The position numbers and the translations under genes were made by a program. Below are positions 1 to 5,475 of a stretch of DNA of 9,184 bases, one piece after another (position 1 is the stretch's first letter; each line of letters starts with the position of its first letter). This DNA comes from Bacillota bacterium (GTDB lineage Bacteria > Bacillota > Clostridia > Christensenellales > Aristaeellaceae), in contig JAEYRW010000192.1 of NCBI GenBank assembly GCA_023435435.1, positions 1 through 9,184 on the forward strand, written 5' to 3'. The notes below the pieces were generated by a model that was not told the origin of the DNA, did not search any database, and was given only the letters and a program-made list of their open reading frames with translations.

Positions 1-222
1 GCCCTGTTGGCCTCTTGGCCTCTTGGCCTCTTGGCCTCTTGGCCTCTTGGCCTCTTGGCCTCTTGGCCTCTTGGCCTCTTGGCCTCTTGGCCTCTTGGCC
101 TCTTGGCCTCTTGGCCTCTTGGCCTCTTGGTCTCTTGGCCTCTTGGCCTCTTGGCCTCTTGGCCTCTTGGCCTCTTGGCCTCTTGGCCTCTTGGCCTCTT
201 GGCCTCTTGGCCTCTTGGCCTC
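1..222. repeat. Left octamer tandem array, unit CCTCTTGG (GGCCTCTT)
   Basis: Uninterrupted head-to-tail 8-bp repeats. 26 units fill 11-218 and a half unit follows at 219-222. All are identical except the unit at 131-138, which has C to T at its first base. The outermost unit at 3-10 is degenerate (G for C at position 6), so the window edge may be close to the true array end. Because 8 is not a multiple of 3 and the unit has no stop, every frame stays open and would encode an eight-residue peptide repeat. Apparent reading frames here are therefore artefacts of the period. There are no spacers, so it is not a CRISPR array. Each unit carries a GGCC palindrome, and the minus strand reads AAGAGGCC, which is purine-rich and Shine-Dalgarno-like. 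Confidence 0.97.
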
Positions 223-227
223 GAATG

Positions 228-255
228 ATTGTACGCTCCCCGCCCGCACTGTCAA
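228..255 (-). promoter_or_regulatory. Putative sigma-A promoter firing left into the octamer array
   Basis: On the minus strand, TTGACA (250-255) and TACAAT (228-233) are separated by 16 bp. Transcription would start near 221, at the right end of the octamer array, so the RNA would begin with the array. A near-palindrome at 272-286 (GCATGAATTTTATGC, one mismatched pair) lies just upstream of the -35 and could be an operator. No start codon is visible between the -10 and the array, so any gene served lies beyond the left edge. Confidence 0.5.
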
Positions 256-290
256 GCGATCCATACGGCGCGCATGAATTTTATGCAATT

Positions 291-309
291 CCGCCGACAG
301 GCGCGGCGG
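291..309 (-). terminator. Weak hairpin after the UlaG-like gene
   Basis: CCGCCG (291-296) and CGGCGG (304-309) form a 6-bp GC stem with a 7-nt loop, three bases after the stop codon of the hydrolase gene. There is no U-run behind it, only AATTGCATAAAATTC on the minus strand. It may slow or help end transcription but is not a convincing intrinsic terminator. Confidence 0.25.
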
Positions 310-311
310 CG

Positions 312-1082
312 TTACATCCTTCCGTAGAGCTCCACCCGCACGCCGGGGCAGAGGTTGATGAGCCGCGCGCCGGCGTAACGGGCCGCGTCGCGGATGGTCT
401 GAATGGGACAGCCGTTGATGTCATAGAGGTCATAGTGGGTCGGGATGAGCGCCGCGCCGCAGGCCGCGGCAACGGTCGCCGCCTCCTGTGCGTCGGTATT
501 TCCGATAATCCCCTTCGCGGTACGCTGTTCGTCCCGGCCGTTGGCGGGCAAAAGCGCGTAGTCAGGCGCTTCGCGCACGAGCCGCTCCACAAGGCCGTCG
601 TACAGGCTCAGGTCGCCCCCGAAAAACAGCTTCACGCCATCCGCCTCAATGAAGTAGCTGAGCTCGCGGAACCGCCCTTCCGCATCCGCGTGGGGCTCCG
701 TGTGGGCGCACATGATGGGCGTGATCTTCGTCTTGCAGACCGTGAACGTATGCTCCGCCCGCGCCTCGACCACGTTTGAAAAGCCCATGTCGTAGAGCCT
801 CCCGCATTCCGGCGCGGGCGCAATCACCGCGCAGTCCCCGCCCGCCGCCCGGTATGGCTCGAGGGTCCAAGGGTCCATGTGGTCGTTGTGCGCGTGGGAG
901 ATGAGAACCGCGTCCGGATTGAGGTCAAGAAGCGCGCAGGGCGGCTCATAGTTCCGCCGCCAGGCCGCGCCCGGATTGTCGTCATGCCTGTCCGCATAAT
1001 CGCTCAGATACGGATCGGTGACAATCCGCGCACCGCCGATTTCAATCAAAAAGCCGCACTGTCCGAGATATGTGATATGCAT
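312..1082 (-). CDS. UlaG-like metallo-beta-lactamase-fold hydrolase
   Basis: 256-residue cytoplasmic metallohydrolase related to L-ascorbate-6-phosphate lactonase UlaG. The protein opens with the usual short strand of the fold (MHITYLGQCGFLIE). The HxHxDH metal motif is at His63, His65, Asp67 and His68 (SHAHNDHMD). Further likely ligands are His127 (CAHTEPH), Asp157 (FFGGDLSLYD) and His216 (PTHYDLYD). The block NGRDEQRTAKGIIGN at 181-195 resembles the UlaG substrate-side signature. The reading frame is open to 1424, but I chose the ATG at 1080-1082 because GGGGGG precedes it by a few bases and the conserved fold begins there. The start at 1424 has no ribosome binding site. No ula-type PTS or pentose-phosphate genes adjoin it, so the true substrate may be another sugar-phosphate lactone or phosphoester. 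Family assignment is firm; substrate is open. Confidence 0.88.
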   Translation of the reverse strand: MHITYLGQCGFLIEIGGARIVTDPYLSDYADRHDDNPGAAWRRNYEPPCALLDLNPDAVLISHAHNDHMDPWTLEPYRAAGGDCAVIAPAPECGRLYDMGFSNVVEARAEHTFTVCKTKITPIMCAHTEPHADAEGRFRELSYFIEADGVKLFFGGDLSLYDGLVERLVREAPDYALLPANGRDEQRTAKGIIGNTDAQEAATVAAACGAALIPTHYDLYDINGCPIQTIRDAARYAGARLINLCPGVRVELYGRM

Positions 1083-1495
1083 GCGATCCCCCCGTTCGAT
1101 TCGTTTGAAGTCAATGAAAGCAGGCAAGAACCGGAGCCCATAAACCGCCATGGCAGAGGCCTGAGCAATCTGTATCGTTGCCGCCGCGCCGCAATTTCTA
1201 ATTTCACCTGCTTTTCGGCGCGTATGATCGTATTTTAACGCGCGCGGCAAGATTTCGCAAGGGAATTCGCAAAATAGCGTTGAACGTTCTGGGGGGCCGG
1301 GTTGTCCGGGGAAATACCGCCCGCCGTCCCAATGTATCCTCTTTGCGGCACAGCTTTCTTGCTTGTCCAGAATCTCGCCTGCCACGTCCCGAATTCGGAA
1401 TGCGTTGCCAAATATCGTGTCCATTTAGTCAGACAACACGTTGACGCGAACGGTGGACACACCCCGCCGCATAGGCGCAAATTTCGCATTCCATA
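1083..1495. other. Gene-free stretch between the UlaG-like gene and tRNA-Trp
   Basis: The left part (1083-1225) is the probable leader of the UlaG-like gene. The part from about 1261 to 1495 holds only weak reading frames on both strands, with no ribosome binding site and no recognisable family. A minus-strand frame continuing from the hydrolase gene to an ATG at 1424 could be a remnant of an older gene, but nothing in its translation supports that. No repeats or strong hairpins are seen here. Confidence 0.5.
1232..1260 (-). promoter_or_regulatory. Putative promoter of the UlaG-like gene
   Basis: On the minus strand, TTGCGA (1255-1260) and TAAAAT (1232-1237) are separated by 17 bp, predicting a start near 1225 and a leader of about 140 nt. 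The leader has an 8-bp long-range complement (AAAGCAGG with CCTGCTTT, near 1118-1125 and 1207-1214) that could fold it. I do not recognise a riboswitch class. Confidence 0.5.
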
Positions 1496-1524
1496 TTGAC
1501 AAAACATACGCCCCGTAGTATAAT
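1496..1524 (+). promoter_or_regulatory. Consensus sigma-A promoter of tRNA-Trp
   Basis: TTGACA at 1496-1501 and TATAAT at 1519-1524 are exact consensus hexamers with the ideal 17-bp spacer. The start is predicted near 1531, about 18 nt before the mature tRNA. This fits a strong, constitutive stable-RNA promoter. Confidence 0.93.
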
Positions 1525-1548
1525 TCTTATTGTTCGCGGCGCGAACGT

Positions 1549-1622
1549 AGGGGCATGGTGTAATGGTAACACGTGGGTCTCCAAAACCTTTGTTGAGGGT
1601 TCGAGTCCTTCTGCCCCTGCCA
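1549..1622 (+). tRNA. tRNA-Trp (CCA anticodon)
   Basis: 74-nt tRNA with encoded CCA. The acceptor stem AGGGGCA/TGCCCCT pairs perfectly, the D stem is GTGT/ACAC, and the T arm has the loop TTCGAGT. The anticodon loop CTCCAAA puts CCA at 1581-1583, which decodes UGG. The anticodon stem is weaker than usual: three normal pairs next to the loop, then a G-U wobble and a U-U mismatch. The gene stands alone with its own promoter and terminator. Confidence 0.96.
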
Positions 1623-1626
1623 GCTA

Positions 1627-1666
1627 ACCCTTGAAATCGATGCGATTTCAAGGGTGTTTTGTTTTT
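1627..1666 (+). terminator. Intrinsic terminator of tRNA-Trp
   Basis: A perfect 13-bp stem (1627-1639 with 1643-1655) encloses a 3-nt loop and is followed by GTTTTGTTTTT. It begins five bases after the tRNA CCA end, so it closes a one-gene transcript. Confidence 0.95.
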
Positions 1667-1696
1667 GGATGCCCGGCAATGGAACATCCCCTTTAT

Positions 1697-1711
1697 GGGG
1701 TATAATACCCC
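1697..1711. promoter_or_regulatory. Palindrome over a TATAAT box, possible operator and promoter of the propeller gene
   Basis: GGGGTATAATACCCC is a perfect 15-bp palindrome centred on a consensus -10 (1701-1706). A further CCCC at 1688-1691 gives a second CCCC/GGGG pairing. The -35 region at 17 bp (AATGGA) is poor, so the promoter would probably need an activator. The symmetry suggests a dimeric or tetrameric regulator sitting on the -10. The start would be near 1713, about 157 nt before the downstream ATG. Confidence 0.45.
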
Positions 1712-1777
1712 GCCCGGTCCCGCGCATAACGCGGTTCGCCGCTTCCGCGCATTTCAAATCAGAACCACACGCAAAAG

Positions 1778-1798
1778 GACGGCGTTCATGACGCCGTC
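1778..1798 (+). other. Leader hairpin before the propeller gene
   Basis: GACGGCGT (1778-1785) and ACGCCGTC (1791-1798) form a perfect 8-bp stem with the 5-nt loop TCATG. It lies about 70 nt before the start codon and is not followed by a U-run, so it is not a terminator. A 12-bp direct repeat, CGCTTCCGCGCA, occurs before it (1740-1751) and after it (1799-1810). The role is unknown. Confidence 0.5.
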
Positions 1799-1869
1799 GC
1801 TTCCGCGCACCGCAGAATGAATCAAATCATAGGATATGGAAGAATTGAACATCTACGGAGCGTGATTTC

Positions 1870-2919
1870 ATGCACGTCAACGATAAATCCATCCGCTTCC
1901 TTTTTTCGATGACCAACGGCACCGAGAACGCCGTCGTCGCCCTGCGGCGCTTCCATCAGGGCGCGCTGTGCTTCGTCGGCGCCTTCCCCACCTGCGGGAC
2001 AGGCACGGGAGAACCGGTCGTCGATCCCCTCGCCTCCCAAGGCGCGGTCGCCGTCTCCCCGGGCGGACAATTCCTGTTCGCCGTCAACGCGGGGAGCGGC
2101 ACCGTCAGCGCGTTCAGCGTCGGCTGCGGCCGGCCCATTTTGCTTGACGTCGCGGACGCGCGGGGCGTCGGCCCCGTGAGCCTCGCCTATTTCCACGGCC
2201 TTCTGTACGTCGCGAACCGCGGCGACGCGGATCATCCGTCGAACATCGCGGGTTTCCGGGTCCTCGGCAACGGACATCTCATGCCCATCCCGGAGGCGGA
2301 CTATCCCCTCTCTCAACCGGACGCGCAGCCTGCCTGCGTCGGCTTCAGTCCGTGCGGCAGGTATCTCGTCGTGAGCGAGCGAACGACGAACAGGCTCGAT
2401 CTGTACGGCGTAGAACCTTGCGGCACCCTTGAACTTTCGTCCGTGAACCCCTCCAGCGGGGCCGCCCCTTTCGGCCTCACGTTCACCCGCTGCGGCCTTT
2501 TGCTGGTTTCCGAGGCCGGGCCAAACGCGCTTTCCTCCTACGTCGTCGAGAACGGCGCGCTGTGCGTCGTCTCCGCTTCCGTATTAAACGGTCAGCAGGC
2601 GACTTGCTGGGTGGCGGTGACGCCGGACGGCAGATATGCGTATACCGCCAACGCCGGGACGGGCAACATTTCCCTCTTTGACATCTCTCCGCGCGGCACC
2701 CTCGCCTACGTCGAGTCCGTTCCCAGCACACCCGCAGGCGCAGGGGCACCCATCGACTGCGCGGTCGATCCGTCCGGGCGGTTCTTCTACGTCCTCAATG
2801 GGAACCAAGGATCAATCAGCGCCCTGCGCATCGAATGCGAGGGGCGGCTGACGTTCGCCTGCCTCTACCGCAACATCTGCCTGCCCACCGTGGGCGCACA
2901 GGGCCTCGCGCTGACTTAG
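1870..2919 (+). CDS. Seven-bladed beta-propeller protein, lactonase (6-phosphogluconolactonase-like) family
   Basis: 349 residues without signal peptide or membrane segment. Blade-like repeats recur along the chain: SPGGQFLFAVNAGSGTVSAF near 63-82, FSPCGRYLVVSERTTNRLDLY near 159-179, VTPDGRYAYTANAGTGNISLF near 250-270, and VDPSGRFFYVLNGNQGSISAL near 299-319. This matches the lactonase/YncE-like propellers, and the length is normal for the family. The ATG at 1870 is preceded by ACGGAG at suitable spacing. It carries 13 cysteines, which is unusual for a cytoplasmic propeller; several sit in the blade turns (PCGRY, TRCGL, VEPCGT). True 6-phosphogluconolactonase activity is only one possibility. 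The gene is monocistronic and converges on pxpC with a 4-bp stop overlap. Confidence 0.82.
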   Translation: MHVNDKSIRFLFSMTNGTENAVVALRRFHQGALCFVGAFPTCGTGTGEPVVDPLASQGAVAVSPGGQFLFAVNAGSGTVSAFSVGCGRPILLDVADARGVGPVSLAYFHGLLYVANRGDADHPSNIAGFRVLGNGHLMPIPEADYPLSQPDAQPACVGFSPCGRYLVVSERTTNRLDLYGVEPCGTLELSSVNPSSGAAPFGLTFTRCGLLLVSEAGPNALSSYVVENGALCVVSASVLNGQQATCWVAVTPDGRYAYTANAGTGNISLFDISPRGTLAYVESVPSTPAGAGAPIDCAVDPSGRFFYVLNGNQGSISALRIECEGRLTFACLYRNICLPTVGAQGLALT

Positions 2920-2929
2920 CGCGGTTTTT
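2907..2929 (+). terminator. Terminator folded over the propeller gene stop codon
   Basis: CGCGCT (2907-2912) and AGCGCG (2918-2923) form a 6-bp stem with loop GACTT, then G and five Ts (2925-2929). The TAG stop (2917-2919) lies in the loop and descending arm, and the pxpC stop overlaps the same bases on the other strand. The hairpin therefore ends one gene while lying inside the coding end of the opposing one. Confidence 0.75.
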
Positions 2930-3953
2930 CAGACGGTTCATCCGCCGGAACGATGGAAACGCGATGCGTCGTCCCGGCGATTTTTATGTCGTAATCGCGC
3001 GCGCATGCGGAAACCCTTTCGAGCCGCTCACGGAGCGCGCCGTATTCCCGGAACCGGGCAATGTACAGCGCCTGCGCATCGTCCGCCGGAATCGGCGTGA
3101 AACGCACCCTGTCCCCGGGCCTAAGTTGGGCGAGGATGGGCAAATCCACCGTCGCGACGCAGGCGATTTTGGGGTATCCCCCCGTGGTCTGGGCATCCGC
3201 AAGCATGACGATGGGCTGTCCGTCTCCCGGAATCTGGATCGCCCCGGCGCTCACCCCGTCCGAAACGATGTTCCCGTCGCCCAGGTGCGAAAGTTTCGCG
3301 CCCGCGAACCGCACGCCCATGCGGTCAGACTGGGCACCGACGCCGTATTCGCTTGCGAAAAACAAATCGATGACTTCTCGGGAAAACATCCCGTCCTGAG
3401 GCCCGGGGATGGCCCGGAGAACACGGCGTTCTCCATAAGCGGACGACCCCGCGCGGCGTAAAGAGATCCCTCTGGGAAAATCGCCGTGCATGCCCACCGG
3501 AAACACGTCCCCGTCTCGGAGGGCGCGGCCCATGTGCCCGCCGAGGCCCGCGCGAACGTATGTCGAGCGGCTTCCCATCACCACCGGCACATCGATGCCG
3601 CCAAACACCGCAAGATACCCCCGACAGCCCGCCGTCGCCGCGCCCATCTCAAACACATCGCCCGCCCGGCAAAAAAAAGCGCGGTTCATGTCAATCCGCA
3701 CGCCGTTCAGACGCGGCGCAAAGCGCGCGCCCGTCGCGCAGGCCACGCAATCCTCCGAAAATTCCACCGTAGGTCCCGCGAGCGTGGATTCGATCACGGC
3801 CTCGCCTCCCGCGTTTCCGACGATCAGATTCGCGAGCCGGTAGGCGTGTTCGTCCGCCGCGCCCGCCACAGGCACGCCAAAGCGGCGATACCCGAATCGA
3901 CCTTCGTCCTGAACCGTGCTCGACGGCCCGGCCCACAGAATCCGCAGGCTCAT
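2916..3953 (-). CDS. pxpC: 5-oxoprolinase subunit PxpC (carboxyltransferase-like, KipA family)
   Basis: 345-residue subunit of the ATP-dependent PxpABC 5-oxoprolinase, which opens pyroglutamate to glutamate in the cytoplasm. The family opening signature is clear: GPSSTVQDEGRFGYRRFGVP at residues 9-28 followed by AGAAD. A second conserved block is at 251-280 (ADAQTTGGYPKIA, VDLPILAQLRPGD). The start is the ATG at 3951-3953, with GGAGG seven bases upstream and an ATGA overlap with the pxpB stop. The frame extends to 4022, but those extra 23 residues lie inside pxpB and are unconserved in style. Length is normal for PxpC. It is the last gene of the operon and converges on the propeller gene. PxpC/PxpB homologues are also known as KipA/KipI, but here the presence of pxpA makes oxoprolinase the better call. 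Confidence 0.95.
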   Translation of the reverse strand: MSLRILWAGPSSTVQDEGRFGYRRFGVPVAGAADEHAYRLANLIVGNAGGEAVIESTLAGPTVEFSEDCVACATGARFAPRLNGVRIDMNRAFFCRAGDVFEMGAATAGCRGYLAVFGGIDVPVVMGSRSTYVRAGLGGHMGRALRDGDVFPVGMHGDFPRGISLRRAGSSAYGERRVLRAIPGPQDGMFSREVIDLFFASEYGVGAQSDRMGVRFAGAKLSHLGDGNIVSDGVSAGAIQIPGDGQPIVMLADAQTTGGYPKIACVATVDLPILAQLRPGDRVRFTPIPADDAQALYIARFREYGALRERLERVSACARDYDIKIAGTTHRVSIVPADEPSEKPR

Positions 3954-4603
3954 GCGTCCGCCTCCCTGACCGGAACAAAGCGCACCCGGTCTCCCGCGTC
4001 GAGTAAAAAGGGGACTTCGCATCCAGGATCGTAGAGCTTTACGGGCGTACGGCCGATGACCCGCCAGCCGCCGGGCGATTCAATGGGATAAACACCCGTC
4101 TGCGCGCCCGCGATGCCCACGGAACCCACCGGAATGCGCACCCGCGGTTTTTCCAGGCGCGGCGCGGCAATCCTTTCGTCCATGCCGCCCAAATAGGGAA
4201 ACCCCGGCGTGAACCCCAGCATGTAAACCAGATATTCGGCGGCGGAATGAATGCGCACGACCTCCTCCGCGGAAAGACGCGCGTGCGCCGCCACAAAGTC
4301 GAGGTCAGGGCCGTCGTAGATCACCGGAATTTCCACAAGGCGCCCGGGCGGCGGAACGCTCTCCCCCGCTTCCTGCGCGGCGGCAAGCATTTCGGCTTCC
4401 AGCGTCCGGCGCGCGATCGCCTCGGGACGGTAGTGCACCGCCACGCAGCGGTATGTGGGCACCAGCTCGACGATGCCGGGCACGCGCCGGGCTTCAAAGG
4501 CGCGGCAAAAGGTACGGACGCGCGCGTTTATCTGCGGGCTGATGCCGTCCCCGAGCTCCACGACCAGGATGCGGTCGCCCGCGCATCGAATCGCAGCCGT
4601 CAT
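3950..4603 (-). CDS. pxpB: 5-oxoprolinase subunit PxpB (KipI family)
   Basis: 217-residue partner of PxpC. The N-terminal half carries the usual ILVVELGDGIS opening (residues 12-22). The C-terminal cyclophilin-like half has the conserved run YLVYMLGFTPGFPYLGGM (124-141), then RIPVGSVGIAGAQTGVYP (156-173), SPGGWRVIGRTP (176-187) and a closing GDRVRFVPV. The ATG at 4601-4603 was chosen because CGGAG precedes it and it overlaps the pxpA stop as ATGA. The frame runs upstream to 4705 only inside pxpA. The ATGA overlaps at both ends imply translational coupling and equal output of the three subunits. KipI alone can inhibit sporulation kinase KinA in Bacillus subtilis, but nothing here points to that role. 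Confidence 0.95.
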   Translation of the reverse strand: MTAAIRCAGDRILVVELGDGISPQINARVRTFCRAFEARRVPGIVELVPTYRCVAVHYRPEAIARRTLEAEMLAAAQEAGESVPPPGRLVEIPVIYDGPDLDFVAAHARLSAEEVVRIHSAAEYLVYMLGFTPGFPYLGGMDERIAAPRLEKPRVRIPVGSVGIAGAQTGVYPIESPGGWRVIGRTPVKLYDPGCEVPFLLDAGDRVRFVPVREADA

Positions 4604-5352
4604 ACGATCTCCGAAAGGGGCTTCAGGCCGATCCCTTCCCGCTCCAGCGCCGCGCGGATCAACCGGGCAAACGCCACCGCTGCCGGATTGTCCCCGTGCA
4701 CGCACACGGAATCCGCCGCGATGGAAATCTCCGTTCCGTCCACCGCGCGGACGAGCCCTTCCCGCACCATCCGCACCGTGCGGGCGATGGCAAATTCTTC
4801 ATCGCGGATGACCGCGCCCGCCATGGAGCGGGGCGCGAGGGTGCCGTCGGACATGTAAGCGCGGTCCGCGAACACCTCGCCGGCAAAGCGCAGCCCCGCC
4901 TCTCCAGCCGCTTCCTTCATGGCGCTGCCCGAAAGGCCCAGCAGAATCAGGGACGGATCGACTTCCCGCACGGCGCGGCAGACCGCCGTCGCGAGCCTGA
5001 CATCCACCGCCGCGCGGTTGTACAGCGCGCCGTGGAGCTTCACGTGCCGAACGGGCGCGAAGGCCATGAGCGCGCCGAGCTGGTACTTGACGTAGCAGCG
5101 CGCCTCGTCCGGGGCCACATTCATCTCGCGCCGCCCGAAGCCCGCGAGGTCGGGGTAACCCGGGTGCGCGCCCACCGCTACGCCGGATTTCTTTGCCAGG
5201 CGCACGGTTTTTTCCATCACCACGGCGTCCCCCGCGTGGAAGCCGCAGGCAACGTTGGCGGACGTGATGTGTTCCAGCAATTCTTCATCCGTTCCGAGGG
5301 TGTACGCGCCGAAGCTCTCCCCCAGGTCGGCATTCAAATCCACGTATTTCAT
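4600..5352 (-). CDS. pxpA: 5-oxoprolinase subunit PxpA (LamB/YcsF family)
   Basis: 250-residue LamB/YcsF protein, first gene of the pxp operon and the subunit that acts with PxpBC to cleave 5-oxoproline using ATP. Conserved blocks are all present: VDLNADLGESFG at 4-15, SANVACGFHAGD at 31-42, VGAHPGYPDLAGFGRR at 60-75, VKLHGALYN at 104-112, FADRAYMSDGTLAPRS at 161-176, and SVCVHGDNP at 215-223. The ATG at 5350-5352 follows GGAGGG closely. Gene order A-B-C differs from the B-C-A order of Escherichia coli (ybgJKL). No biotin carrier or biotin carboxylase genes and no transporter are interleaved, unlike some Firmicute versions. Confidence 0.97.
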   Translation of the reverse strand: MKYVDLNADLGESFGAYTLGTDEELLEHITSANVACGFHAGDAVVMEKTVRLAKKSGVAVGAHPGYPDLAGFGRREMNVAPDEARCYVKYQLGALMAFAPVRHVKLHGALYNRAAVDVRLATAVCRAVREVDPSLILLGLSGSAMKEAAGEAGLRFAGEVFADRAYMSDGTLAPRSMAGAVIRDEEFAIARTVRMVREGLVRAVDGTEISIAADSVCVHGDNPAAVAFARLIRAALEREGIGLKPLSEIV

Positions 5353-5379
5353 ATGCCCTCCCGCATTCGCTTTCTTTCC

Positions 5380-5407
5380 ATGATAGCGCGGATTTGCGAT
5401 TCGTCAA
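5380..5407 (-). promoter_or_regulatory. Promoter of the pxpABC operon
   Basis: On the minus strand, TTGACG (5402-5407) and TATCAT (5380-5385) are separated by 16 bp. The predicted start near 5373 gives a short leader of about 20 nt that carries the GGAGGG site. No operator symmetry stands out. Confidence 0.7.
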
Positions 5408-5475
5408 GCCCCCCCTTCGGCCGGGGAAGGATTTTTGTCGGGTGCGGGCGAATGTAAGAGGGAGAGGTGTGAGAA

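Noticed and set aside
1..222. CRISPR array
   Set aside because: The repeats are contiguous octamers with no spacers, and no cas genes are present.
7..779. Open reading frames running through the left octamer array, all repeating the peptide ASWPLGLL
   Set aside because: The 8-bp unit lacks stops in any frame, so openness is automatic. The starts are internal TTG codons, there is no ribosome binding site, and the longest one continues antisense to the UlaG-like gene.
1083..1424. N-terminal extension of the UlaG-like protein to an ATG at 1424
   Set aside because: The fold starts at the ATG at 1082 with a strong purine-rich site. The candidate promoter at 1232-1260 lies inside the extension, and the extra residues match nothing recognised.
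1549..1622. tRNA-Trp as an attachment site for an integrated element
   Set aside because: I saw no second copy of its 3' end and no integrase or phage gene in the window.
2835..3461. Plus-strand frame of 208 residues opposite pxpC
   Set aside because: It is antisense to a clear pxpC, arginine/proline-rich as expected of a GC-rich shadow frame, and lacks any motif.
2916..4603. KipI/KipA sporulation kinase inhibitor pair
   Set aside because: pxpA is in the same coupled operon, which fits 5-oxoprolinase better. There is no kinase or sporulation gene nearby.
5414..5430. Intrinsic terminator before the hydrolase gene (CCTTC/GAAGG followed by ATTTTT)
   Set aside because: The stem is only 5 bp with a 7-nt loop, there is no upstream plus-strand gene to terminate, and it lies in a divergent promoter region.
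4247..5457. Plus-strand frames of 203 and 253 residues opposite pxpB and pxpA
   Set aside because: Both are shadows of conserved pxp genes with no motif and no ribosome binding site.
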